Source: Salinivirgaceae bacterium
GTDB taxonomy: Bacteria > Bacteroidota > Bacteroidia > Bacteroidales > SZUA-534
DNA: 64,000 bases
Assembly (NCBI GenBank): GCA_017557785.1
Contig: JAFYYA010000055.1
Coordinates: forward strand, 1 to 64,000
Reading direction: 5' to 3'
Positions 9,827 to 17,228 of the stretch are shown here, piece by piece (position 1 is the stretch's first letter; each line of letters starts with the position of its first letter). A program made the position numbers and the translations under genes. The notes beneath the pieces were generated by a model. It was not told where the DNA came from. It did no database searches and was given only the letters and a program-made list of their open reading frames with translations.

Positions 9827-9858
9827 GTTGATTCGGCTAATCGATTATCCGATTCACC
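9827..9858. repeat. Partial copy of the ~80-bp dispersed intergenic repeat
   Basis: The gap between batC and the Lrp gene holds TGTTGATTCGGCTAATCG followed by ATTATCCGATTCACC. These words recur in the three full copies at 11738-11814, 14838-14920 and 55866-55943. Only about 32 bases of the element are present. Confidence 0.6.
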
Positions 9859-9864
9859 GCCCCA

Positions 9865-10665
9865 CTACCAATCCTTCTGCGTCCGCCTCCGTTGCGGCTG
9901 TGCTTTTTGCTTCTGCACTTTTTCCTGCACGTCTTTCTCATCGTTCTCCAAGGCCTCCAGAATTCTCATCGCATCATCTTTCGACATCTGCTCGTCGTTC
10001 TGCTCCGGCTGTTGTTGAGCCTGTTGCGGCTGCTGTTGCTGATTATCCTGACTCTGCTGGTCTTGTTTGTCTTTCTGTTGTTGGTCCTGATTCTGCTGTT
10101 GGTCTTGCTGCTGGTCCTGATTTTGTTTTTGGTCCTGCTGCTGTTCTTGGTCTTGCTTGTTCTGGTTTTGATTCTGCTGATTTTCGTTCTGTTGTTGCTT
10201 CATCTTGTCCTGCGCCCAAGCCAGATTGTATTTGGTTTCCAAATCGTTAGGATTGTTGCGCAGAGCGTTTTTGTAAGCCTCGATAGCGCCTTGCAGATTC
10301 TCCGATTGCAGAAGGCAGTTGCCCAGATTGTGATAGGCGGCGGCACGTTTCTCTTTCTCGATATCGGTTTTCGAGCCGAGAGCCTGATATTGCCGTGCGG
10401 CCTCTTCCATACGACCTTGACTCAACATTGTGTTGGCCAGATTGAACGAAGCGTCCCAGTTGTTCGGGTCCTCCTCGAGAGCCTTGCGGTAACTTGCTTC
10501 GGCATCGCGCAGCAGCACCGAATCGACGCGTGCCGTATCGGCGAAAGCCTTGTTAAACTGGCGGTTTCCCTGGCGGATATATTTCCGTTCGGTTTGCGCC
10601 CCAGCCATCTGCGGAAGCGCGATTGCCAAAAGCAGAATTGCAACAAACAAACCTTTGATTTTCAT
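9865..10665 (-). CDS. batC: BatC-like tetratricopeptide repeat protein
   Basis: Last gene of the Bat operon. It has a signal peptide (MKIKGLFVAILLLAIALPQMAGAQ), then about three TPR units (residues about 45-150, for example YRKALEEDPNNWDASFNLAN and AIEAYKNALRNNPNDLETKY). A long Gln/Asn/Lys/Asp low-complexity stretch follows (about 155-225), and a short C-terminal helix (DDAMRILEALENDEKDVQEKV) ends in a basic tail. This matches BatC of Bacteroides (Bacteroides aerotolerance), thought to act in the periplasm with BatA and BatB. The start lies 7 bases after the batB stop. No batD or batE follows, although many Bacteroidales operons continue with them. Confidence 0.88.
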   Translation of the reverse strand: MKIKGLFVAILLLAIALPQMAGAQTERKYIRQGNRQFNKAFADTARVDSVLLRDAEASYRKALEEDPNNWDASFNLANTMLSQGRMEEAARQYQALGSKTDIEKEKRAAAYHNLGNCLLQSENLQGAIEAYKNALRNNPNDLETKYNLAWAQDKMKQQQNENQQNQNQNKQDQEQQQDQKQNQDQQQDQQQNQDQQQKDKQDQQSQDNQQQQPQQAQQQPEQNDEQMSKDDAMRILEALENDEKDVQEKVQKQKAQPQRRRTQKDW

Positions 10666-10672
10666 ATTTTTA

Positions 10673-11722
10673 CTATTTAAGCGTCAGTTTTGAGTTCTTG
10701 AAGAAGTTGATAGCGTTCAGGCGGCGGTTGCGGCGGTTGAGAATGAACACCTCAACCAGCAGAATCAGCAGTCCGAAGCCCAGAAAATATTGGTATTGTT
10801 CTTCGTATTCCGAGTAGATTTTCGCTTCCATCTCCACCTTCTCCATATTGTTCAGTTCGCTGAAGAGCGCGCTCAAGCCGCTTTTGGTGTTGTTGGCGCG
10901 AATGTATTTTCCGCCGCCCGCGGCTGCCACCTGTTTCAGCGTCGTTTCCTCGAGTTTCGATATTACTACATTTCCTTGAGCGTCAGTACGATAGTCGCGC
11001 TGACCGTTGCGGTTGACGGTCGGGATTGGTGCGCCTTGCGGCAGTCCCATACCCACCATATGAATGGTCACACCAGCCTCGCTGGCCTTTGTCGCTGCCG
11101 CGATTGGGTCGCCGTCGTGGTCCTCACCGTCGGTGATAATGACGATTGCCTTATTCTTGTCGTCGCCTGGCGTGAACGATTTGACTCCCAAATTGATAGC
11201 CTTCTCCAAAGCCGTTCCCTGATTGGTCACCAGCGACGGATTGATTGACGAAAGGAACATTTTGGCGGCGGTGTAGTCGCTTGTCATCGGCAACTGCACA
11301 AAGGCGTCGCCAGCAAAGACAATGAGCGCCAGTTTGTCGTCCTTCAGGCCGTCAATCATTTTTGAAATGGCGCGTTTGGCGTTCTCAAGGCGGTTGGGCG
11401 TAATGTCTTCGGCGAGCATACTGTTCGATACGTCGAGAGCCACAACCAACTCAATACCAGTGCGTTTCACCTCGCGCAACTTTGTGCCGAACTGCGGCCC
11501 TGCGGCGGCAATCACCACCAGCGAGAGCGCCAGCAGCGCCAGCACCATCTTCACCCACGGCCTCGAAGCCGAAGTGTCGGGCATCAGGCCATTGACAAGG
11601 TCGCTGTCGCCAAAAGCCTGCAACGCGCGACGGCGCATCATCCGCCCCGCTATGAAAATGAGCAGCAGGGCAGGCACCAGCAGCAGAAACAAAAGATATT
11701 GTGGATTAGCAAATTGGAACAT
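10673..11722 (-). CDS. batB: BatB-like VWA-domain membrane protein
   Basis: Inner-membrane protein with a periplasmic or cytoplasmic-face von Willebrand A domain. Two N-terminal hydrophobic segments (about 8-25 and 57-77) precede a VWA domain with the MIDAS motif ALDVSNSMLAEDI near residue 95 and the second metal-site region ITDGEDHDG. A C-terminal membrane helix (YFLGFGLLILLVEVFIL) follows. The paralogous batA lies just upstream. BatA and BatB of Bacteroides and Leptospira form membrane complexes, but their biochemical role is unsettled. The gap to batA is 131 bases and holds a full copy of the dispersed repeat, unusual inside this operon. Confidence 0.9.
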   Translation of the reverse strand: MFQFANPQYLLFLLLVPALLLIFIAGRMMRRRALQAFGDSDLVNGLMPDTSASRPWVKMVLALLALSLVVIAAAGPQFGTKLREVKRTGIELVVALDVSNSMLAEDITPNRLENAKRAISKMIDGLKDDKLALIVFAGDAFVQLPMTSDYTAAKMFLSSINPSLVTNQGTALEKAINLGVKSFTPGDDKNKAIVIITDGEDHDGDPIAAATKASEAGVTIHMVGMGLPQGAPIPTVNRNGQRDYRTDAQGNVVISKLEETTLKQVAAAGGGKYIRANNTKSGLSALFSELNNMEKVEMEAKIYSEYEEQYQYFLGFGLLILLVEVFILNRRNRRLNAINFFKNSKLTLK

Positions 11723-11737
11723 TTTTTAATATTTTTT

Positions 11738-11814
11738 GGTTAATCGGTGAATTGGTCAATCGGTGAATTGTTCACTTTCGATTGGCCGATTATCCGATTC
11801 ACTAGTTCAACAAC
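11738..11814. repeat. Full copy of the ~80-bp dispersed intergenic repeat (between batA and batB)
   Basis: Begins GGTTAATCGGTGAATTGG and ends ATTATCCGATTCACTAGTTCAACAAC. The reverse complement of the copy at 55866-55943 aligns with it along nearly its whole length, so this is a mobile or recombining element rather than chance. The stretch after it (11816-11852) is AT-rich and made of near-repeats such as AATTTTTCATTTTCAATTTT. Confidence 0.8.
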
Positions 11815-11853
11815 TTATCATTTTTAATTTTTCATTTTCAATTTTACATTTCC

Positions 11854-12849
11854 TCAACTCACTCCCCGCATCACAGTGTTGCGCATCAGCAGTTCAAGGG
11901 CGAGCAGCGCCAGGCCTGCAAGCAGCAGCGGCAGATACTCCTCGTTCTTCTTGCTGTATTCTTTAGTCTCGATTTTCGATTTTTCGAGTTGGTCAATCTG
12001 TTCGTAAACCTCCTGCAGACGACGGTTGCTGGTGGCGCGGAAGTAGCGGCCGTCGGTCTGGTTGGCTATCTGCGAAAGCACCTCCTCATCAATCTCAACA
12101 TCGACATTCTGATAGTGCTTGTTGCCGAACGCGTCGGTGAACGGATATGGCGCCTGGCCTTGCGTACCAATGCCCACGGTGTAAACCCTGACGCCCATTG
12201 CCTGCGCTATGTCGGCGGCGGTGAGCGGCGGAATCTCGCCACGGTTGTTCACTCCGTCGGTCATCAGAATCACAACCTTGCTTTTGGCTGTGGATTCCTT
12301 CAATCGGCTCACAGCGTTTGCCAGCCCGACACCCAAAGCCGTTCCGTCCTCAATCATTCCGCTTTTCACATCGTTAATCAGATTGATAAGCACGGCGTGG
12401 TCGGTTGTGAGCGGGCACTGCGTGAAACTCTCGCCTGCAAACACCACAAGGCCGATACGGTCGTTGGGGCGGCCCGAAATGAATTTTATGGCGTCGGTTT
12501 TGGCGGCCTCAAGGCGGTTGGGCTTGAAATCCTCGGCCAGCATACTGCCCGAAATGTCGAGCGCCACCACAATGTCGATTCCCTCGGTGGTTGTGTTGCT
12601 CCAGCGGTCGGTTGACTGCGGACGGGCCAGAGCCACCACCAGCACTGCCATTGCAAGCGTGCGCAGGGCAAAGGGCACGTGGCGCAGATACCATTTATAG
12701 GTACGCGGCGCTTTGGCGAATCCGTCGAGCGTCGACAGGCGCACCGACGTGTCCATATCGCGGTGCTTCCACACGTACCAACCCACCATCGGTATCAGTA
12801 AAAGCAACAGATACAGCAGGTTAGGATTGTTGAATGTTATATTTTCCAT
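11854..12849 (-). CDS. batA: BatA-like VWA-domain membrane protein
   Basis: 331 residues. An N-terminal membrane segment (LLYLLLLLIPMVGWYVW) and a second one near residues 60-77 precede the VWA domain. The intact MIDAS motif is DISGSMLAEDF (about residue 97), followed by TTDHAV and MTDGVNNRGEI. A C-terminal membrane helix (LLLAGLALLALELLM) closes the protein. The order moxR, DUF58, membrane protein, batA, batB, batC is the standard Bacteroidales arrangement. The gene follows the upstream membrane protein by only 3 bases, so translation is likely coupled. MoxR-type ATPases act on VWA partners, so BatA/BatB are probable clients. Confidence 0.9.
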   Translation of the reverse strand: MENITFNNPNLLYLLLLLIPMVGWYVWKHRDMDTSVRLSTLDGFAKAPRTYKWYLRHVPFALRTLAMAVLVVALARPQSTDRWSNTTTEGIDIVVALDISGSMLAEDFKPNRLEAAKTDAIKFISGRPNDRIGLVVFAGESFTQCPLTTDHAVLINLINDVKSGMIEDGTALGVGLANAVSRLKESTAKSKVVILMTDGVNNRGEIPPLTAADIAQAMGVRVYTVGIGTQGQAPYPFTDAFGNKHYQNVDVEIDEEVLSQIANQTDGRYFRATSNRRLQEVYEQIDQLEKSKIETKEYSKKNEEYLPLLLAGLALLALELLMRNTVMRGVS

Positions 12850-12852
12850 AGT

Positions 12853-13851
12853 CTACTCCGTTTTTTCGTTTTGTTCGACTTTGGCCTCGCCTTCGGGCGC
12901 ATCCTCATCGTCTCGAAGTTGCTCTACAGGCTTGGTTGTCAGCACAAAATGCTCAACAAAGGCGAAACTTGCCTCGTTCTCGTTGGCCTCGGCCTGCGCT
13001 TTCGCGAATTTCACAAAATCGGCCCGCTCGAGCAGGTCTTGCAAGTTGCTGCGCAGGTCTTTGTCGATTTCGGGTACGTTCTTCGTCATCTGCATAATCT
13101 CGGCCGTGGTGCTCTCCATCGCCTGCACACCGAATCGGCCGTTCAGATAGACGCGCACAATGTCGGTGAGCGACGAGTAGAACTCCTTCACCAGCCCGCG
13201 CTGCCAGAGTTTTTGCTCCTTGAGTTGGTCCAACTGGCGCAGAGCGATAACGTGCGCAGGCTCCTGCGGTTTGGGTTTGGCGAAAATCGGCTCGTTGCGC
13301 TTGCGCTTGACAAGCACATAGACCAAAAGCGCCACAATGGCCGCCACAAGCAGCGCAAGCATCGCCCATTTCACGTATGGCGCCAGTTCGCTGATTTTGA
13401 ACGGCGCCTCCGCCATCGGTTTCGGCGGGCAGATTGCGTTGGCATTTGCCGTGTCGAGCGGCATTGTCATCACACCGTAATACACTTGTTCTGAATAGAT
13501 TGTGTCGGTGTTGCCGCTCGGGTCGAGAATGGCGAACGGCAGTTGGCGCACTGCGTACCAGCCGCTGTCGAAGTTGGTGACCACATATTTTTGGCTTATG
13601 CGGACAATGCCGTCGGCCAGCACAGAATCGACCGTTCCAGCCTCAACAATCTCGAGTCCGCGCGACACGGTGTCGGCCATAACAGGCAGCATCACTTTGT
13701 AACCGTCTGGAAACGAAGCCTCAACGCGGAAATTGGTCTGGTCGCCAATGAGCATCATCGAAGTGTCGATTTTGGCCGACACGCTCACTTGCGCATCGGC
13801 TCCCACCGCCAGCATCATCGCCATTACCAATATTGTCAGATATTTAGACAT
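12853..13851 (-). CDS. Bat-operon membrane protein, family uncertain (BatD/DUF4381-like)
   Basis: 332 residues. Signal peptide MSKYLTILVMAMMLAVGADA, then a beta-rich extracytoplasmic domain (about 22-150, reminiscent of the N-terminal domain of BatD proteins), one membrane segment (about 158-180) and a cytoplasmic helical region. The helical region includes HVIALRQLDQLKEQKLWQRG and EFYSSLTDIVRVYLNGRFG, the latter being the pattern seen in DUF4381-type proteins of MoxR operons. The tail is acidic. It lies between the DUF58 gene and batA, 3 bases from batA. A protein of this layout at this position is common in Bacteroidales. Its role is not established, and the family name is my inference. Confidence 0.8.
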   Translation of the reverse strand: MSKYLTILVMAMMLAVGADAQVSVSAKIDTSMMLIGDQTNFRVEASFPDGYKVMLPVMADTVSRGLEIVEAGTVDSVLADGIVRISQKYVVTNFDSGWYAVRQLPFAILDPSGNTDTIYSEQVYYGVMTMPLDTANANAICPPKPMAEAPFKISELAPYVKWAMLALLVAAIVALLVYVLVKRKRNEPIFAKPKPQEPAHVIALRQLDQLKEQKLWQRGLVKEFYSSLTDIVRVYLNGRFGVQAMESTTAEIMQMTKNVPEIDKDLRSNLQDLLERADFVKFAKAQAEANENEASFAFVEHFVLTTKPVEQLRDDEDAPEGEAKVEQNEKTE

Positions 13852-13866
13852 CTTTATTGTTTTTAA

Positions 13867-13940
13867 TTCCGAATGCCGAATGCCGAATTCCGATTGTTCA
13901 ATTTCGATTTCGTAACTCGTAATTCATAATTCGTAATTTA
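13867..13940. repeat. AT-rich short-period repeat tract
   Basis: The gap between the DUF58 gene and the next gene holds imperfect short repeats: CCGAATGCCGAATGCCGAATTCCG, split here as CCGAATG units, then CGTAACTCGTAATTCATAATTCG-type units of about 9-10 bases. Similar words occur at 670-690, 36552-36582 and 61069-61112. No gene is seen in it. Confidence 0.6.
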
Positions 13941-13955
13941 TTAATTTCCATTCAA

Positions 13956-14825
13956 TTAAACGCTTCTATGCTTGAACAATCCGATAAGCGGCTTCACGTA
14001 GTCGTCGCCAGTGGCAATGGTTGCGAAATCGACTCCGCTGCGCTTGAACGCCGACTCGACGTTGAGCGAGAGTGACATCCACCAATGGCTGTAGGCCTCG
14101 CGCACCGCACGGCTCGACGTATCAACCCATTGCGTGGCGCCCGTTTCGGCATCGGTCATCTGCACCAGCCCAATCGACGGCATTTCGGTCTCGCGCTGGT
14201 CGTAAATGCGCAGTGCCACAAGGTCGTGCTTGCGGTTGGCAATGGTGAGCGCGTCGTTGGAACGCTCATCGATAAAGTCGGAAATGACGAAGGCAATGCA
14301 GCGTTTCTTAATGGCGCTGGTCAGGTACTCCAAAGCCGCTGCCACATTGGTCTGGCGGCTCTGCGGCTCAAAGTTGAGCAGTTCCTGGATAATGCGCAGA
14401 ATGTGCTTGCGGCCTTTCTGCGGCGGAATGAACTTCTCCACCTTGTCGCTGAACATTATTACGCCAATCTTATCGTTGTTTTTTATGGCCGAAAACGAGA
14501 GCACGGCGGCGATTTCGGTCATCAGGTCGAGTTTGTACTGGCTGCGTGTACCGAAGTTTTTCGAGCCGCTGACGTCAATCAGCAGCATCACGGTCAGTTC
14601 GCGCTCTTCCTCAAAAACCTTGACAAACGGGTGGTTGAGCCGCGCCGTCACGTTCCAGTCAATGTCGCGAATGGCATCGCCGTAGTTGTACTCGCGCACC
14701 TCGCTGAATGTCATACCCTTACCTTTGAAGGCGCTGTGATACTCGCCCGCAAAAATCTGGTTCGACAGCCCGCGCGTCTTAATCTCAATGTGCCGTACCT
14801 TTTTTAATAATTCCGAAGTCTCCAT
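13956..14825 (-). CDS. DUF58 (VWA-like) domain protein of the MoxR operon
   Basis: The start is placed at the ATG 14823-14825 (METSELLKKVRHIEIKTRG). The upstream extension of the open frame reads through the dispersed repeat at 14838-14920 and is not family-like. 289 residues, cytoplasmic, with the DUF58 hallmark FSEVREYNYGDAIRDIDWN followed by TARLNHPFVKVFEEERE and a VWA-like LLIDVSGS. The family is found with MoxR ATPases and proposed to be part of a chaperone-like or cofactor-insertion system. Convergent evidence from motif and operon position makes the family call secure. The precise role is unknown. Confidence 0.92.
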   Translation of the reverse strand: METSELLKKVRHIEIKTRGLSNQIFAGEYHSAFKGKGMTFSEVREYNYGDAIRDIDWNVTARLNHPFVKVFEEERELTVMLLIDVSGSKNFGTRSQYKLDLMTEIAAVLSFSAIKNNDKIGVIMFSDKVEKFIPPQKGRKHILRIIQELLNFEPQSRQTNVAAALEYLTSAIKKRCIAFVISDFIDERSNDALTIANRKHDLVALRIYDQRETEMPSIGLVQMTDAETGATQWVDTSSRAVREAYSHWWMSLSLNVESAFKRSGVDFATIATGDDYVKPLIGLFKHRSV

Positions 14826-14837
14826 AATTGATTGAAG

Positions 14838-14920
14838 GTTGAATCGGTGAATCGGATAATCGGTGAACTGATTGCTGTCCAATCGATTCAACGATTCACC
14901 AGTTATACGGTTCAACAATC
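14838..14920. repeat. Full copy of the ~80-bp dispersed intergenic repeat (between moxR and DUF58 gene)
   Basis: Begins GTTGAATCGGTGAATCGG and ends ACGGTTCAACAATC. The ends are inverted (GTTGAA / TTCAAC), with internal GATTCA/TGAATC arms, so the element can fold on itself. It has the same structure as 11738-11814 and 55866-55943. Confidence 0.8.
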
Positions 14921-14930
14921 ATTGCCTAAA

Positions 14931-15926
14931 TTAAGGCACTTCCACCTTATTCAATATCTCGTTGATAATGTCTTCGGTTGTAATGTTCTCGGCTTCAGCC
15001 TGATAGGTCAAGCCGATACGGTGGCGCAGAACATCGTGGCAGACGGCGCGCACATCCTCGGGCACCACATAGCCGCGGCGTTTAATGAACGCGTAGGCCT
15101 TTGCGGCTTTCGACAGGCTAATGCTGGCACGCGGCGAACCGCCAAAACCAATCATCTCTTTCAGATATTCGAGTTTGTACTCATCAGGATAACGTGTAGC
15201 AAACACAATATCAACAATATAACGCTCGATTTTTTCGTCCATATAGACGTCTTTCACAACCTCGCGCGCTTTGACAATCTCGTCGGTCGAGAGAATCTTA
15301 TTGGCCGTCGGGAAGGTGCGCTGAATATTCTGACGCACAATGAGTTGCTCTTCTTCCTTCTTCGGATAGCCGATAATCACTTTGAGCATAAAACGGTCCA
15401 TCTGTGCCTCGGGCAGCGGATAGGTTCCCTCTTGCTCAATTGGGTTTTGGGTGGCCATCACCAGGAACGGCTTCTCGAGTTGGAAGGTGGTGTCGCCAAT
15501 GGTGACTTGCTTCTCCTGCATCGCCTCGAGCAGTGCGCTCTGAACCTTTGCGGGGGCACGGTTAATCTCATCGGCCAGCACGAAGTTGGTGAAAATGGGG
15601 CCTTTCTTCACGCTGAACTCCTCGGTTTTGGGGCTGTAAATCATTGTTCCAATGACATCGGCAGGCAGCAAATCGGGTGTGAACTGGATTCGGCTGAACC
15701 CTGCGTTAATTGTCTGCGCCAACGTGTTAATTGCCAATGTTTTGGCCAATCCAGGAAGGCCTTCAAGAAGAATGTGCCCATCGGACAGCAAGCCAATCAG
15801 CAGACATTCAGTCAAATGCTTCTGACCCACAATCACCTTGTTCATCTCCATAGTGATTAGGTCGACAAACGAACTCTCGCGCTGTATGCGGTCGTTAAGT
15901 TCTTTGATATCAACAATTTCGCTCAT
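14931..15926 (-). CDS. moxR: MoxR family AAA+ ATPase
   Basis: 331-residue AAA+ ATPase heading the Bat operon. Walker A region is LLEGLPGLAKT, Walker B is FVLADEINRAP, followed by sensor TQNPIEQEGTYPLPEAQMDRF and the C-terminal lid with GGSPRASISLSKAAKAYA. MoxR proteins act as chaperone-like motors on VWA-domain partners, and three such partners (DUF58, BatA, BatB) follow in the same operon. The start ATG at 15924-15926 fits the family. The 417 bases upstream hold the presumed promoter region and a possible MITE-like element. Confidence 0.95.
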   Translation of the reverse strand: MSEIVDIKELNDRIQRESSFVDLITMEMNKVIVGQKHLTECLLIGLLSDGHILLEGLPGLAKTLAINTLAQTINAGFSRIQFTPDLLPADVIGTMIYSPKTEEFSVKKGPIFTNFVLADEINRAPAKVQSALLEAMQEKQVTIGDTTFQLEKPFLVMATQNPIEQEGTYPLPEAQMDRFMLKVIIGYPKKEEEQLIVRQNIQRTFPTANKILSTDEIVKAREVVKDVYMDEKIERYIVDIVFATRYPDEYKLEYLKEMIGFGGSPRASISLSKAAKAYAFIKRRGYVVPEDVRAVCHDVLRHRIGLTYQAEAENITTEDIINEILNKVEVP

Positions 15927-15969
15927 AACTATTGTTTTATATGTTTTCGGTTTCTTATTGTTTTTTCAA

Positions 15970-16164
15970 GGTGTGTTCAAAAAATTGATTTCGAGAGATT
16001 TTTGAATTTGTTTCGAGCAGATTGACGGTTTACACGAAGGCGCGATGTGGGCATCGTAACTGAGTGGAAGTCGACAAGATGCCGAAAGAAATCAAAAAGC
16101 ACCGAAAAGTTTTCAGAATTACCATAAAGTTTAACATTAAAACGGTGAATTTTTTGAACTCACC
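15970..16164. mobile_element. Possible 195-bp MITE-like element with 20-bp inverted ends
   Basis: The bases 15970-15989 (GGTGTGTTCAAAAAATTGAT) match the reverse complement of 16145-16164 at 17 of 20 positions. The interior has no convincing gene. One minus-strand frame (16030-16221) looks random. No target-site duplication was found, so an old element or a chance inverted pair remains possible. It fills most of the 417-base gap between moxR and the PAP2 gene. Confidence 0.4.
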
Positions 16165-16308
16165 ATAAGTCAACGGCGCAAATTTGATAAAACATTTGAT
16201 AGGGCTGACACCAATTAACAAAATTTAACGGGGTTTAACGTTTTGTTAACGTTTTGCGGCGAGAGTAGGGCAATGGCGGATTTGCTTTTTCGCTTTTCCG
16301 ACATTGGT

Positions 16309-16338
16309 TTTGTGGTGTAAAAATCGTAATTATTTTTG
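16309..16338 (+). promoter_or_regulatory. Bacteroidota promoter of the PAP2 gene
   Basis: TTTG (16309-16312) and TATTTTTG (16331-16338) are separated by 18 bases and fit the -33 TTTG / -7 TAnnTTTG consensus. Transcription would start near 16344, which rules out the GTG there as the start codon and supports the ATG at 16365. Confidence 0.65.
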
Positions 16339-16364
16339 CGCCCGTGCGAAACACAAGAACCGAT

Positions 16365-17162
16365 ATGAACGCAAACCAACAATCACAAGGCCAATGGCGG
16401 GCAGCAATTCTGCGGCGCGGGTTTTGCGTTTGCGCAATGATTGTTGCATTGTCGCAATCGGCTGCGGCAGCATTCCGCGACAGCGTTCCCGCCATCGACG
16501 ACACGCCTTGCAAGTTCCGCCCGCAGCAACTTGTTGCACCGGCTGTGCTGATTACGGTTGGCGCCATTGGTGTTTCAAACGACTGGTTTGTTGACCTGAA
16601 GAACGACTGGCGCGACAATCTCTACGACTGGCGCGGCGACAATCGTTTCCACATCGACGACTATGCGCAGTATCTCCCCATTGCATCGAATGTGGGGCTC
16701 GGATTTGTGGGTGTGCCGGCACGTCATCCGTTCCGCGAGCGGCTGGTTGTATCGGCCACTGGCTACGTCACAATGCAGACAATTGTGTGGGTCACCAAAT
16801 ATTTTGTTAACGAGAAACGCCCCGATTCCAACGCCCGCAACTCTTTTCCGTCGGGACACACGGCCATGGCTTTTGTGGGTGCCGAAATGATTCGTAAGGA
16901 ATACGGAAACGCTTGGGGCGCAGGTGCTTACGTGTTTGCGAGCGGCATCGGCTTCATGCGCACCTACAACGACCGCCACTGGCTCAACGACGTGATTGGT
17001 GGCGCGGGAATCGGCATAATGGCGGCAAACATCGCCTACTGGGTGCTTCCGCTTGAACGCAAAATCCTGCGTTGGGATTCGGACTCGGCAGAAATGAGCA
17101 TTGTGCCCATATATAACTCCGACGATAAAAGTTTCAGAATTGCTTTTACAGCAATGTTTTAA
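16365..17162 (+). CDS. PAP2-family phosphatase (lipid phosphatase)
   Basis: 265 residues from the ATG at 16365. A signal or anchor segment (about 18-38) is followed by membrane helices. The three PAP2 active-site motifs are intact: KYFVNEKRP (145-153), SFPSGHTAMAF (160-170, His165) and RTYNDRHWLNDV (Arg199, His205, Asp209). These enzymes remove phosphate from membrane lipids such as undecaprenyl pyrophosphate, lipid A or phosphatidic acid on the outer face of the inner membrane. The substrate here is not evident. The gene has its own promoter, stands alone and converges with the BspA-like gene across a shared terminator. Confidence 0.9.
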   Translation: MNANQQSQGQWRAAILRRGFCVCAMIVALSQSAAAAFRDSVPAIDDTPCKFRPQQLVAPAVLITVGAIGVSNDWFVDLKNDWRDNLYDWRGDNRFHIDDYAQYLPIASNVGLGFVGVPARHPFRERLVVSATGYVTMQTIVWVTKYFVNEKRPDSNARNSFPSGHTAMAFVGAEMIRKEYGNAWGAGAYVFASGIGFMRTYNDRHWLNDVIGGAGIGIMAANIAYWVLPLERKILRWDSDSAEMSIVPIYNSDDKSFRIAFTAMF

Positions 17163-17173
17163 TCAACAAAAAA

Positions 17174-17200
17174 GCCGCAAATCCATTCTTGATTCGCGGC
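17174..17200. terminator. Bidirectional terminator between PAP2 and BspA-like genes
   Basis: GCCGCAAATC...GATTCGCGGC hairpin preceded by an A run and followed by TTTT. It can stop transcription arriving from either of the two convergent genes. Confidence 0.85.
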
Positions 17201-17228
17201 TTTTGCAAACTTATGAAATTCACAACTA

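Noticed and set aside
9892..10680. A Leu-rich 262-residue open frame on the plus strand that looks like a membrane protein
   Set aside because: It is the reverse reading of the Gln/Asn-rich stretch of batC, which gives Leu and Val codons. It is not a gene.
14826..14918. Upstream in-frame start of the DUF58 gene
   Set aside because: It reads through the dispersed repeat (14838-14920) and adds residues unlike the family. The ATG at 14825 is preferred.
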